From assembly GCF_000372825.1 (NCBI RefSeq), contig NZ_KB910516.1:3763825-3827824 (forward strand): DNA of 64,000 nucleotides, in the 5' to 3' direction. This document shows, piece after piece, positions 1-8,408 of the stretch (positions are counted from its first letter, which is position 1; each line of letters starts with the position of its first letter). A program made the translations under genes and the position numbers. Source of the stretch: Methylobacterium sp. 77 (GTDB taxonomy: Bacteria; Pseudomonadota; Alphaproteobacteria; Rhizobiales; Beijerinckiaceae). The notes beneath the pieces were generated by a model. That model did not search any database. It had not been told where the DNA came from and saw nothing but the letters and a program-made list of their open reading frames with translations.

Positions 1-10
1 AACGGTCGGC

Positions 11-853
11 TCATCGTGAAGCGGTCAGATCGGAGACGATCAGCGCGCGCAATTGCGGCGTGACCACGGGTCGTGTTCCGAACCAGCGCTCGAAACCGGG
101 AACGGCCTGATGCAGCAGCATCCCGAGTCCGTCGACGACCCGAAGTCCGCGTGAGGCGGCGTCCGCGAGGAGCGGGGTCTTAAGCGGCGAGTAGACGATA
201 TCGGCAACGGCACAATGAGCCGGCAAATTATCGATCGCGACATCGAGGGGCGGCTTGCCGGTCATGCCGAGGGAGGTGGTGTTGACGAGGAGTCGCGCAT
301 GGCCGAACGCGCCGTCGAGGTCGTCCCAGTCGATCACGTCGACACGCGACGGATCGAGGCCGGCAATGGCTTCGGCGCGCGAGCGGGTTCGGTTGGCGAC
401 GACGATGCGGACATTGGGCCTGTCGAGCAATCCCGCCACCACGGCCCGTGCCGCACCGCCGGCGCCGAGAACAATGACATCACGGGCATCCGCGTTCAGC
501 CAATCCCGGCCGAGCGTCTCGTCGAGATGGGCGGTGAAGCCGACGGCATCGGTGTTGTCGCCGACGAGCCGCCTCTGTTCGTCGAAGGACAGCGTGTTGA
601 CCGCGCCGATCCGCCGGGCTGCTCCGGTCAATATGTCGGCCAGGGCGAAGGCGGCTTCCTTGTGCGGCAGGGTCACGTTGCCGCCCGCAAACCCCGCCGC
701 CTTCAGGCCGCGCAGGAACGCCTCGAACCCGTCCGGCGCCACATCGATCCGCTCATAGGAGCCGTCGAGCCCGAGGGTGGAGAGCCAATGACCGTGGATC
801 ATCGGCGATCGGGAATGGGCGATCGGATGACCGACGACGAAGGCTTTGATCAT
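11..853 (-). CDS. aroE: shikimate dehydrogenase
   Basis: This enzyme reduces 3-dehydroshikimate to shikimate with NADPH in the chorismate pathway. The 280-residue protein shows the shikimate-binding SRSPMIHG near residues 14-21, NVTLPHK with catalytic Lys65, GDNTDAVG around 98-105, the dinucleotide-binding GAGGAA at 130-135, and NTTSLGM and LGMLLHQA further on. An upstream TTG at 925 would add 24 arginine-rich residues and overlap maf. I chose the ATG at 853 because family members begin just before the FVVGHP-type strand. It follows maf by 56 bp on the same strand and is probably co-transcribed with maf and the kinase-like gene upstream, all reading away from the putative origin. Confidence 0.95.
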   Translation of the reverse strand: MIKAFVVGHPIAHSRSPMIHGHWLSTLGLDGSYERIDVAPDGFEAFLRGLKAAGFAGGNVTLPHKEAAFALADILTGAARRIGAVNTLSFDEQRRLVGDNTDAVGFTAHLDETLGRDWLNADARDVIVLGAGGAARAVVAGLLDRPNVRIVVANRTRSRAEAIAGLDPSRVDVIDWDDLDGAFGHARLLVNTTSLGMTGKPPLDVAIDNLPAHCAVADIVYSPLKTPLLADAASRGLRVVDGLGMLLHQAVPGFERWFGTRPVVTPQLRALIVSDLTASR

Positions 854-909
854 GAACGGGTCTCTTGAACGGCTTCGGTGTCGGTCGTGGCAGGGACGAC
901 GATGAGCGA

Positions 910-1524
910 TCAGAAGGCGAGGCAACCATGGCGGCGTAAGCGGTCGAGCAATCCGGTCAACGGCAGGCCGAGGATCGTGGCATGGGAACCCTCGATCCTG
1001 CTGAACAGGTGGATGCCGAGACCTTCCAGTTGATACCCCCCCACCGTGCCGGTGACGCGGTGAAGACCGGCGATGGCCAGATAAGTGTCGATATCGACGC
1101 TGCCGAGATCCCGTATCGTGAGATGGGCGTCGTCGTGAATGAGCTCCGGTTCCCGGCCCGGCACGATGAGAGCAGCGGCGGAATGCAGCGAATGCATCCT
1201 GTTCGATAGTCGGCTCAACTGGTCACGGGCGGCGTCGAGGGAGGATGATTTATGAAACACCTCGCCCTCGCAGGCGAGGACCTGATCCGCCGCCAGAACG
1301 ATCCGATCCCCGGCTGTCGCCGCAACCGCCAAAGCCTTCGCCAGCGCCAGCCTGCGCGCGAGATCGACGGGAGTAAGGGGACCGGCCTCGGCCTCGACGC
1401 GCCGCTCGTCGAGGTTCGGGACCATAACCTCCACCTCCAGACCGGCGGCTTCGAGCAGATGTCGCCGCGTCGGCGAGCCGGATGCGAGGATAAGGGGCCG
1501 TTCGGGAAGCCAGAGGTGGGTCAT
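910..1524 (-). CDS. maf: Maf family nucleoside triphosphate pyrophosphatase
   Basis: Maf proteins hydrolyse non-canonical or modified nucleoside triphosphates, or dTTP/UTP, to monophosphates. The signature LILASGSPTRRHLLEAAGL lies near the N-terminus, followed by an AADQV motif carrying the catalytic Asp region. The length of about 204 residues is normal. A GTG at 1554 in the same frame would add ten residues. The ATG at 1524 is preferred because it starts close to the conserved first strand. The gene lies between the PPDK regulator and aroE on the same strand, an arrangement common next to alphaproteobacterial origins. Which nucleotide it prefers cannot be read from the sequence. Confidence 0.92.
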   Translation of the reverse strand: MTHLWLPERPLILASGSPTRRHLLEAAGLEVEVMVPNLDERRVEAEAGPLTPVDLARRLALAKALAVAATAGDRIVLAADQVLACEGEVFHKSSSLDAARDQLSRLSNRMHSLHSAAALIVPGREPELIHDDAHLTIRDLGSVDIDTYLAIAGLHRVTGTVGGYQLEGLGIHLFSRIEGSHATILGLPLTGLLDRLRRHGCLAF

Positions 1525-1575
1525 GACGGAATCCGGAGACACAGATACGGGCACTGGCGCAACGCGCCCAGTCCC

Positions 1576-2406
1576 TTACGCCACGATGAATTTGAGCCTG
1601 TGTTCGCGGTGCAGGTCGAGGATCGCGGCGGCGGTCTCCTCGATGGACCGTCGGGTGACGTCGATGGTCGGCCAGCGATGACGATTGCAGAGCTTCCGGC
1701 AGGCGGCGATCTCGTCGGCGACGGCATCGCGATCGACGTAGAGCGAGGTGTCGTCGGCCTTCAGGCTCAAGAGCCGGTTCTGCCGGATCTGCACGATCCG
1801 CTCCGGGCTCGCCAGCAATCCGACGACGAGGGGCTTGCGTGCATTCTCCAATGAAGGCGGAACCGGCATTCCCGGAACGAGAGGAAAATTCGCGGTCTTC
1901 AATCCGCGATTGGCCAGATAGATCGCCGTCGGCGTCTTCGACGTGCGGCTGACGCCGACGAGGATCACGTCGGATTCGTCGATGTCGAAGGGCAGGTTGC
2001 CGTCGTCATGAGCGAGAGTGAAATTCATCGCGTCGATGCGCTTGAAATATTCGGCGTTCAGCATGTGCTGAGCCCCCGGCCGGGCCGTCGTCTCCGCACC
2101 GAGATAGGATTGAAGCAGCGCGTGGACCGGCTGCAGCACCGAGAGACAGGGCGAGCCGGTCTCGCGACAGGCCGCTTCCAGCCGCTCGGTCAGATCGTGC
2201 CCCACCAGGGTATAGAGGACCAGGCCGGGTGCCGCCTCGATCTCGGAGATCACGCGTTCGAGCTGGGCCGCCGATCGCACCAGCGGATAGACATGCTCGA
2301 TGGCCGAGACGCCCTCATACTGGGCCGCGGCGGCACGACCCACGTTGATGAGGGTCTCACCGGTGGAATCCGAGACGAGATGGAGATGGAAGTAGCTGCG
2401 ACTCAT
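1576..2406 (-). CDS. pyruvate phosphate dikinase / PEP synthase regulatory protein (DUF299)
   Basis: The 276-residue protein belongs to the DUF299 family of bifunctional Ser/Thr kinases and phosphorylases, which use ADP to inactivate and Pi to reactivate PEP synthase or pyruvate phosphate dikinase. The start [18 protein letters not shown] and the P-loop-like [15 protein letters not shown] near residue 155 are diagnostic. To my recollection this family corresponds to the RP001-type gene that flanks the origin in Caulobacter and Rickettsia, and here it also borders the long gene-free stretch facing hemE. Its target enzyme is not in the window, so PPDK versus PEP synthase is undecided. Downstream are maf and aroE on the same strand. 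Confidence 0.93.
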   Translation of the reverse strand: MSRSYFHLHLVSDSTGETLINVGRAAAAQYEGVSAIEHVYPLVRSAAQLERVISEIEAAPGLVLYTLVGHDLTERLEAACRETGSPCLSVLQPVHALLQSYLGAETTARPGAQHMLNAEYFKRIDAMNFTLAHDDGNLPFDIDESDVILVGVSRTSKTPTAIYLANRGLKTANFPLVPGMPVPPSLENARKPLVVGLLASPERIVQIRQNRLLSLKADDTSLYVDRDAVADEIAACRKLCNRHRWPTIDVTRRSIEETAAAILDLHREHRLKFIVA

Positions 2407-2454
2407 CGGAAATTCCCATCCCAGGCCATCGGACGGGCATGAGGGATCTCAGGG

Positions 2455-2463
2455 TTATCCACC
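2455..2463 (+). promoter_or_regulatory. DnaA-box-like site TTATCCACC
   Basis: The 9-mer matches the DnaA consensus TTATCCACA at eight positions. With the site at 2489-2497 on the other strand it forms a larger dyad: TTATCC followed by CACCTG here is mirrored by CAGGTG followed by GGATAA there. Confidence 0.65.
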
Positions 2464-2488
2464 ACACCTGAAGGCCGGAGTCGACAGG

Positions 2489-2497
2489 TGGGGATAA
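2489..2497 (-). promoter_or_regulatory. DnaA-box-like site TTATCCCCA (minus strand)
   Basis: Read on the minus strand this is TTATCCCCA, eight of nine matches to the DnaA consensus. It is the inverted partner of the site at 2455-2463, 34 bp away start to start. Confidence 0.55.
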
Positions 2498-2685
2498 AGC
2501 CCCCCGGCAAGTGTCAGGCTCGAAGCTTGGCCCCGGTCTGTCGACTCTTCCGTCAACATGCAGCACGTCGGGCCTCGTCCCGATCTCGTTTTGGGAGATT
2601 CAGGGAGGGTTCGGGCGGTGAGACCCTATCACGCGGTGCAAGTCGCTGATCGGACTTCCGCTTCTGGAAAGTTAGCGCGAACCCG

Positions 2686-2700
2686 TTAAAGCCCCGTTAA
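2686..2700 (+). promoter_or_regulatory. CtrA-type box TTAA-N7-TTAA
   Basis: TTAAAGCCCCGTTAA is an exact TTAA-N7-TTAA, the full-site consensus of the cell-cycle regulator CtrA. In Caulobacter CtrA binds such sites in the origin and blocks initiation. Here the site lies 22 bp from a DnaA-like box and 50 bp from the AT-rich dyad. Confidence 0.6.
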
Positions 2701-2722
2701 CGGCGGTGATGCGGGGACGGGG

Positions 2723-2731
2723 TGTGGACAA
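2723..2731 (-). promoter_or_regulatory. DnaA-box-like site TTGTCCACA (minus strand)
   Basis: The minus strand reads TTGTCCACA, one mismatch from the DnaA consensus. It lies between the CtrA-type box and the AT-rich dyad. Confidence 0.6.
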
Positions 2732-2750
2732 GTTCGCGTTCCCATCGTCC

Positions 2751-2808
2751 CCCGTCTAAAAGAAAAAACAGAGTCCTAGAATCTCTCTTTTCTTATTAGA
2801 TAGACGGG
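2751..2808. repeat. AT-rich dyad, candidate DNA unwinding element
   Basis: Perfect 8-bp arms CCCGTCTA (2751-2758) and TAGACGGG (2801-2808) flank the most AT-rich stretch of the region. Purine-rich AAAGAAAA sequence on the left is mirrored by TCTTTTCTTA on the right, so the dyad extends imperfectly. Two GANTC sites (2771-2775, 2779-2783) lie in its centre. A rho-independent terminator is less likely because the neighbouring genes diverge from here. Confidence 0.5.
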
Positions 2809-3029
2809 ACGGGACAGGGGTGATCGGCCACCCTCAGCGGCTCTCCGAGGTGAAGCAGTTTGGCGGGCAATATCCTTTTCGCGGGCGAGATCCTCGGAGA
2901 CGAAAGGACGTCCTGCGGTAAAACAACGTCCCAGGACAAAAGACCTTCCCGAGGACAGCCAGGAGCGTCATAGCTTTCTCCCAGCGATGACGATCTCCTC
3001 CACTCAACCATGGACCGGGCAGGACAGGC

Positions 3030-4100
3030 ATGAATCGACGTGACACCACCGATCGTGCGCTGATCCAGGTTCTCGACGGCAAGCCCTCCAGGATTCCTCC
3101 CGCCTGGATGATGCGACAGGCCGGGCGCTACCTGCCGGAATATCGCGAGGTCAGGGCCAAGGCCGGTTCCTTCCTCGACCTCTGCTACAACCCGGACTTC
3201 GCCACCGAAGTGACCTTGCAGCCGATCAGGCGCTTCGGCTTCGATGCAGCGATCCTCTTCTCCGATATCCTCGTCGTGCCCGACGCGCTCGGGCAGAACG
3301 TCCGTTTCGTCGAGGGAGAAGGCCCGCGGCTCGATCCGGTCCATGGCCGGGACGAATTCAGCGCCCTGAAACTGGCCGACGATCCGAGTATCTTCCAGCA
3401 TCTGGAGCCGGTCTTCGAGACCGTTCGCCGCCTGCGCTCCGCGCTGCCCTCCGAGACGACGCTTCTCGGATTCTGCGGCGGCCCCTGGACCGTTGCGAGC
3501 TATATGATCGGCGGGCGCGGCACGCCCGATCTGGCGCCCGCCCGCGCGCTTGCCGATACCGATACCTCCCTGGTGGAATCTCTCATCGACCGCCTGGTCT
3601 CGGTCCAGATCGAGTACCTGTCGCGCCAGTTGGAGGCCGGCGCCGATGCGGTCCAGATCTTTGAAAGCCATGCCGGTTCGCTGCCTCAGGCGTCCGGAGC
3701 GGCGACCGATGCGCTCACGCAATGGAGCTTTTCTCCCATCGCCCGCATCGTCGAAGGGGTCAGGGCGCGTGTGCCGGGAGCGAAGATCATCGTCTTCGCG
3801 CGTGGGTCCGGCCTCGAAGGCCATGCCCGCGTGATGGGGGAGACCGGCGCGGATGCCGTCGGTGTCGATTGGAGCGTCGATTTGAAGGCCCTGCGCGATG
3901 CCGTGGCGCCCCGCACCGTGACCCAGGGCAATGTCCACCCGGAAACGTTAATCGAGGGCGGCGACGCCCTCGATGCGGCCGTGGACGGGGTGCTCGAGGC
4001 AACCGAGGGGCTGCCGCACATCTTCAACCTCGGCCACGGCATCACGCCGCAGACGCCGATCGCCCATGTGGAGCGGATGCTCGCCAGATTGCGGCGCTGA
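3030..4100 (+). CDS. hemE: uroporphyrinogen decarboxylase
   Basis: HemE decarboxylates uroporphyrinogen III to coproporphyrinogen III in haem synthesis, in the cytosol and without cofactor. The 356-residue protein has the N-terminal signature [17 protein letters not shown] near residue 24, the loop [14 protein letters not shown] with its conserved Asp, [13 protein letters not shown] around 150, and GHGITPQTP near the end. An AGGA-type ribosome site sits just before the ATG. It is followed after 10 bp by hemJ, the next but one enzyme of the pathway, so the two are likely one operon. Its position beside the putative origin matches the conserved alphaproteobacterial arrangement. Confidence 0.97.
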   Translation: MNRRDTTDRALIQVLDGKPSRIPPAWMMRQAGRYLPEYREVRAKAGSFLDLCYNPDFATEVTLQPIRRFGFDAAILFSDILVVPDALGQNVRFVEGEGPRLDPVHGRDEFSALKLADDPSIFQHLEPVFETVRRLRSALPSETTLLGFCGGPWTVASYMIGGRGTPDLAPARALADTDTSLVESLIDRLVSVQIEYLSRQLEAGADAVQIFESHAGSLPQASGAATDALTQWSFSPIARIVEGVRARVPGAKIIVFARGSGLEGHARVMGETGADAVGVDWSVDLKALRDAVAPRTVTQGNVHPETLIEGGDALDAAVDGVLEATEGLPHIFNLGHGITPQTPIAHVERMLARLRR

Positions 4101-4110
4101 CGACCAGCCC

Positions 4111-4563
4111 ATGGCCGACACGCTCTATCCCTGGATCAAGGCGATCCACGTCATCGCGGTGATCTCGTGGATGGCGGGGCTGCTCTACCTGCCGCGCCTC
4201 TTCGTCTACCACGCCTCCCTGCCCGAGGGCGCGGATTCCTCCGCCCAGTCCGAGACGTTCAAGGTCATGGAACGGCGCCTGATGAAGGCGATCATGAACC
4301 CGGCCATGGTCGTCACCTGGGTGCTCGGCCTCTTCCTCGTCTGGCAGAGCGCGTTCTACGCGTCGGGCTGGATGCAGGCGAAGTTCGCCCTGGTTCTGGC
4401 GATGAGCGGCTGCCACGGCTGGTTCTCGCGGATGGTCAAGGACTTCGCCGCCGACCGGAACGCGCGGAACCACCGCTTCTACCGGATGGTCAACGAGGTG
4501 CCGACGCTCCTCATGGTCGCCATCGTCATCCTCGTCATCGTCAAGCCGGGATTCGGGTCATGA
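4111..4563 (+). CDS. hemJ: protoporphyrinogen IX oxidase, HemJ family
   Basis: HemJ is the membrane-bound, oxygen-independent oxidase that converts protoporphyrinogen IX to protoporphyrin IX. The 150-residue protein starts MADTLYPWIKAIHVIAVISW, where the conserved His lies in the first membrane segment, followed by AGLLYLPRLFVYH and three more hydrophobic helices. The motif ERRLMKAIMNPAM is typical of the family. The ATG at 4111 is 10 bp after the hemE stop. Its stop overlaps the start of the next gene by 4 bp (ATGA), so hemE, hemJ and the small secreted protein are probably transcribed together. No HemG or HemY is visible in the window. Confidence 0.92.
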   Translation: MADTLYPWIKAIHVIAVISWMAGLLYLPRLFVYHASLPEGADSSAQSETFKVMERRLMKAIMNPAMVVTWVLGLFLVWQSAFYASGWMQAKFALVLAMSGCHGWFSRMVKDFAADRNARNHRFYRMVNEVPTLLMVAIVILVIVKPGFGS

Positions 4564-4916
4564 TCGCATCGCATCGCTACCGGACATGGGGCTTGGCGGC
4601 CGCCGTGATGCTGGCGGCTTCCGGCGCCGAGGCCGCGAGTTTCCCGTGCGAGAAGGCCGAGACGCCCGACGAGAAGGCGATCTGCGCCCATCTTCCCCTC
4701 AACGATCTCGACGTGGAGATGGCGGTCCGGTTCGAGATCCTGCGCGGGCTCCTGCCCATGGGCGGCAATGCCAAGCTGCGCGACGATCAGGAAGCCTGGC
4801 TGCAGGAACGGCGGACCTGCGCCGCCGACACCGCCTGCCTGACCAAGGCCTATGAGGCCCGGCTGAAGACCCTGCGCGGGGTCTTCTCCGAATTCGCCAA
4901 ACAGGGTCCGCTCTAA
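4560..4916 (+). CDS. small secreted protein, LprI/DUF1311-like
   Basis: The 118-residue product begins with a signal peptide (hydrophobic to about residue 24, ending GAEA). The mature part carries four cysteines spaced as in the DUF1311 or LprI-type lysozyme-inhibitor fold: FPCEKAETPDEKAICAH, then a conserved LNDLDVEM helix, a QEAWLQERRTCAADTAC pair, and a final YEARLKTLR. It starts inside the hemJ stop codon (ATGA), so it is translationally coupled to the haem genes. The function is not established, and a role as a periplasmic enzyme inhibitor is only a family-based guess. Confidence 0.82.
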   Translation: MIASHRYRTWGLAAAVMLAASGAEAASFPCEKAETPDEKAICAHLPLNDLDVEMAVRFEILRGLLPMGGNAKLRDDQEAWLQERRTCAADTACLTKAYEARLKTLRGVFSEFAKQGPL

Positions 4917-4924
4917 GATCGGGC

Positions 4925-5971
4925 TCAGCCGAGGCGGGCGAGCAGGCGGTCGATCAACGGGTTGTCCGGGCCGAACGCGTAATCGATCCGCCTGACGCTG
5001 ACGGCGCTCGCACCCGACTTCACCAGGTCGTCGACGAGGTCGAACGTGGCGTCCACCGGGCAGTGGAGCACGATCTCGGCGCCACGGCTCTCCGGCACGC
5101 CGTAGGGCAGCTGCGCGTCGTGCAGGGCGCTGATCCCGGCGAGATCGAGATTGCCGTCGGGGGGCATCGCCGCCCGGATCTCGCGGGTCAGCCGTGCGCG
5201 CTCCTCCGCCGCGATCCGGCCGAGGACGGTGCGCAACGCCTTCTTCTGGCTCTGCCCCCATGATGCCGTCAGCGAGGCGACGAGATTCGCCTCGGAACGC
5301 AGGATGATGCCGTCATCGAGGATCTTCAGCGCGTTGGCGGCGAGCGTCGCCCCCGTGGTGGTGATGTCGACGATGATCTCCGCCGAGCCGGAGGCCGGAG
5401 CCCCCTCCGTGGCGCCGAGGCTCTCCACGATGCGGTAATCGGCGACCCCGTGCTCGGCGAAGAACCGCCGGGTCAGGTTCACGTATTTCGTGGCGATGCG
5501 CAGGCGGCGTCCGTGGCGGATGCGGAGTTCGGCCGCGACCTCGTCGAGATCGGTCATGGCGCGGACGTCGATCCAGGCCTGGGGCACCGCGACGACGACC
5601 GTCGCCTGACCAAAGCCGAGGGGGGTCAGCAGCTCGACCTGACCCCGCGCGTCGGGCAGGCTCTCGCGGATGAGATCCTCGCCGGTGACGCCGAGATGGG
5701 CGCTGCCGCTGGCGAGCTGATTGGCGATCTCGGAGGCCGAGAGGTAGCGCACCTCCACATCGGGCACGCCGACGAGCTTGCCGCGATAGTCGCGCGCGCC
5801 AGCCCCTTGGGCGAGCTTCAGCCCGGCACGGGCGAAGAAGGCCGAGGCATTCTCCTGCAGTCGCCCTTTCGAGGGGACCGCGAGAACGAGCGGGCCGTCG
5901 ACCACCGTGTGAGAATCCCGGGACGTCGGAGCGGTCTCAGCCACGGGACGATCCTTCCGACGTGAGGACAC
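4925..5971 (-). CDS. hisG: ATP phosphoribosyltransferase, catalytic subunit
   Basis: HisG joins ATP and PRPP in the first step of histidine synthesis. The 348-residue protein has [11 protein letters not shown] near residue 33, a long catalytic core, and the PRPP-binding stretch [20 protein letters not shown] followed by [11 protein letters not shown]. After the core come about 110 more residues ending in [18 protein letters not shown], which look like the C-terminal ACT-like domain of long-form HisG. The neighbour hisZ normally partners the short form, so having both is unusual. The first 25 residues are not conserved-looking and the true start may be internal. The gene overlaps hisZ by 35 bp. 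Confidence 0.93.
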   Translation of the reverse strand: MSSRRKDRPVAETAPTSRDSHTVVDGPLVLAVPSKGRLQENASAFFARAGLKLAQGAGARDYRGKLVGVPDVEVRYLSASEIANQLASGSAHLGVTGEDLIRESLPDARGQVELLTPLGFGQATVVVAVPQAWIDVRAMTDLDEVAAELRIRHGRRLRIATKYVNLTRRFFAEHGVADYRIVESLGATEGAPASGSAEIIVDITTTGATLAANALKILDDGIILRSEANLVASLTASWGQSQKKALRTVLGRIAAEERARLTREIRAAMPPDGNLDLAGISALHDAQLPYGVPESRGAEIVLHCPVDATFDLVDDLVKSGASAVSVRRIDYAFGPDNPLIDRLLARLG

Positions 5972-7091
5972 GGGACAGCCAGATGGCGCAGCCCACCGCC
6001 GGGACCGGCGTGGGACTGCCCAGATGCTGGAGCAGCCCGTCGTAGCGGCCGCCGCCGACGAGGGGAGCCGACCCTTGTCCCCGCGTCACTTCGAAGATGA
6101 AGCCGGTATAATAATCGAGGTTGCGCGCGAAGCTGCCGGAGAACCGGAAGCTTTCCACGTCGAGACCGCGTGCGGCCATGAAGCCGGTCCGCTCCTCGAA
6201 CAGGGAGAGGGCGGCCTCCAGTGGTGCGTAGGCGATGCCGGCCGAGGATGCGAGGTCGCGCATGGACCGGGCGGCTTGGTCCGGATCGCCGGAGATGGCG
6301 CGGTAGCGTTCGACGATGGCCCGGTTCTCGGCATTGAGGCCGGCGCCGCCATTGGCCTGCGCCGAGGCCTTGGCGAGGAAGCGTTCCGCGATCTCGCCGG
6401 CGCTGCGTCCGCCGACGCGCGAGATGCCGGCGATGGACAGCACGTCCTCCACGAAGGCGCGCACGCCCTTCGGATCCTGTCCCTGGATCGCGGCGAGGAG
6501 ACCGGCATGCGGATCTTCCACCATCGCGACATTGGTGACGTCGTCGAGGGAGCGTCCCGCCGCGAGCGCCCGCAAGGTCCGCCGCTTGGCGGCCGGCGGC
6601 ACGTTGAGCCCGTCGAGCAGCGCGTCGATCACGCCCATATCGCCGAGTCTCACCGAGACGTCGCCGGCGCCGAGAAGCTCCAGGCCTTCGAGGGCGAGGC
6701 CGAGCGCTTCCGCATCCGCCGCCGGGATGTCGGTGCGTCCGATCGATTCGATGCCGGCCTGCAGGAACTCTTCCGCCTCGCCGGAGCCGAGCCGGAAGAC
6801 CGGGCCGAGATAGCTGTAATCGGCTGTCGCCCCGACACCCCGCGCCAGATGCTGGCGGCAGACCGGAATCGTGAATTCCGGACGCAGGCAGAGCTCGGCC
6901 CCGGACGCATCCTGCGTCACGAAGATGCGCCGGCGGATCTCCTCGCCGGAGAGTTCGAGGAACGGCTCCACCGGCTGGAGCACCGCCGGGGTCACGACGC
7001 CGTAGCCGGCGCCCGAGAAATGCGCGAGCAACCGCGCTCCCTCATCCGCTCGCACGGTGTCGATCGGATCGACTGCCTCCGGTCTCGTCAT
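5937..7091 (-). CDS. hisZ: ATP phosphoribosyltransferase regulatory subunit
   Basis: HisZ is a histidyl-tRNA synthetase paralogue that lacks aminoacylation activity and forms the allosteric partner of HisG. The 384-residue protein has class II synthetase-like motifs: [16 protein letters not shown] (motif 2 region), YSYLGPVFR, the [13 protein letters not shown] block and [13 protein letters not shown], then a short C-terminus with no anticodon-binding domain. It is the first gene of a hisZ-hisG pair and overlaps hisG. The true histidyl-tRNA synthetase is a separate gene at 49.3-50.8 kb. Confidence 0.92.
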   Translation of the reverse strand: MTRPEAVDPIDTVRADEGARLLAHFSGAGYGVVTPAVLQPVEPFLELSGEEIRRRIFVTQDASGAELCLRPEFTIPVCRQHLARGVGATADYSYLGPVFRLGSGEAEEFLQAGIESIGRTDIPAADAEALGLALEGLELLGAGDVSVRLGDMGVIDALLDGLNVPPAAKRRTLRALAAGRSLDDVTNVAMVEDPHAGLLAAIQGQDPKGVRAFVEDVLSIAGISRVGGRSAGEIAERFLAKASAQANGGAGLNAENRAIVERYRAISGDPDQAARSMRDLASSAGIAYAPLEAALSLFEERTGFMAARGLDVESFRFSGSFARNLDYYTGFIFEVTRGQGSAPLVGGGRYDGLLQHLGSPTPVPAVGCAIWLSRVLTSEGSSRG

Positions 7092-7198
7092 GGTTCACTC
7101 GCCGTCTGATGGGCGTCCTTTATCAACCGCATCCGGACTTGGCGACCACCCACGGAGCGCGAAGAACGCCGACCCGCCATGCGGATCGCCGGCTCTCC

Positions 7199-8281
7199 TC
7201 AGATCCAGCCCTGCAATTCGCGGCGGACCACGTTCTCGATCACCTTCATCCCGAGGTCGCTGTCGTTGAGGCAGGGGATATAGGCGAAGTGCTCGCCGCC
7301 ATTGTCCTCGAAATAGTGGCGGTTCTCGCCGTCGAGTTCTTCCAGGGTCTCGAGGCAATCGGCGGTGAAGCCCGGCGCCACGATGGCCATGCGCTTGACG
7401 CCGGATTTGGCGAGGTTCTGCACGGTCTCGTCGGTATAGGGCTTGAGCCATTCCTCGTTGCCGAAGCGCGACTGGAAGGTGGTGCGCATCCGCTCCGTCG
7501 AGAAGCCCAGGGCCTCGCGGATCAGCCGCCCCGTCTTCACGCACTGGCAATGATACGGGTCGCCCTTGAGGAGGTAGGATTTCGGCACGCCGTGGAACGA
7601 GGTGAGGATCACCTCCGGCTCGAAATCGAGCTTGGCCAGACCCTCGCGGATCGAGGTGGCCATGGCCTCGATATAGACCGGGTCGTCGTGATACGGCGCC
7701 GAGACCCGCACGGTCGGCTGCCAGCGCATCTGCATCAGGGCCTTGAACGCCTGGTCGCAGGCGGTGGCCGAGGTGGCGGCGGCGTATTGCGGATAGAGCG
7801 GCACCAGCAGGATGCGGTCGCAGCCCTGGTCGAGCAGGGCCTGGATGCGCAGGCGCACTTCCGGCTTGCCGTAGCGCATCGCCCAGTCGACCACGACGGA
7901 TTCCCCCATCGCCACCTGCAGCCGCTCGGCCTGTCCACGGGTGATGGTCTTCAGCGGCCCCTCGTCGCGTTCGTTGTTCCACACGCTCGCATAATCGCGG
8001 CCCTTCGGCCCGGGGCGCTTGGTCAGGATGATGAGATTGAGGATCGGCCACCAGATCAGCCGCGGCACCTCGATGACGCGCCGGTCGGACAGGAATTCCT
8101 TGAGGTAGCGGCGCATCGGCCAATAGCTCGTGCCCTCCGGCGTGCCGAGATTCATCAGCAGCACGCCGACCCGGCCCCAGCGGACGCGAGGATGGTCCGG
8201 CGGGAGGGTGGCGGTCTCGGAGGAGCCTGTCTGCAACGGCATGATGTCCTTGAGGGACGTCGGTTCGACGCGTTCGTTCAT
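7199..8281 (-). CDS. hemH: ferrochelatase
   Basis: HemH inserts ferrous iron into protoporphyrin IX, the last step of haem synthesis. The 360-residue protein has GVLLMNLGTPEG near residue 39, LLVPLYPQYAAATSAT around 170, the active-site block TSFHGVPKSYLLKGDPYHC with the conserved His near 230, and VAPGFTADCLETLEEL near the end. With hemE and hemJ nearby, three late haem genes lie within 5.3 kb, although hemH is on the opposite strand. No strong ribosome site decides the start. An internal ATG would remove 13 residues. Confidence 0.96.
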   Translation of the reverse strand: MNERVEPTSLKDIMPLQTGSSETATLPPDHPRVRWGRVGVLLMNLGTPEGTSYWPMRRYLKEFLSDRRVIEVPRLIWWPILNLIILTKRPGPKGRDYASVWNNERDEGPLKTITRGQAERLQVAMGESVVVDWAMRYGKPEVRLRIQALLDQGCDRILLVPLYPQYAAATSATACDQAFKALMQMRWQPTVRVSAPYHDDPVYIEAMATSIREGLAKLDFEPEVILTSFHGVPKSYLLKGDPYHCQCVKTGRLIREALGFSTERMRTTFQSRFGNEEWLKPYTDETVQNLAKSGVKRMAIVAPGFTADCLETLEELDGENRHYFEDNGGEHFAYIPCLNDSDLGMKVIENVVRRELQGWI

Positions 8282-8408
8282 CGGATTTCCGAGCGCCCTG
8301 ATTCGGCGCGGTTGTCACATGCCGCCATTCCGGCACAGTTGTACGGGACGGCATATCTATCTAGAGCACGAGACCTGCCAGCGACCATCTCGTCAATGAA
8401 GGCGCGAC

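Larger units (their letters stand above)
2407..3029. other. oriC: putative chromosomal replication origin (oriC)
   Basis: This 623-bp gene-free stretch separates the DUF299 regulator (leftward) from hemE (rightward), the gene context described for the Caulobacter and Rickettsia origins. It holds three 9-mers that match TTATCCACA at 8 of 9 positions (2455-2463 plus, 2489-2497 minus, 2723-2731 minus). It also holds a full CtrA-type TTAA-N7-TTAA at 2686-2700 and an AT-rich dyad at 2751-2808 that could be the unwinding element. Five GANTC methylation sites start at 2478, 2543, 2597, 2771 and 2779. The hemE promoter must also lie here. Function as an origin is inferred from context plus motifs. 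Confidence 0.78.
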
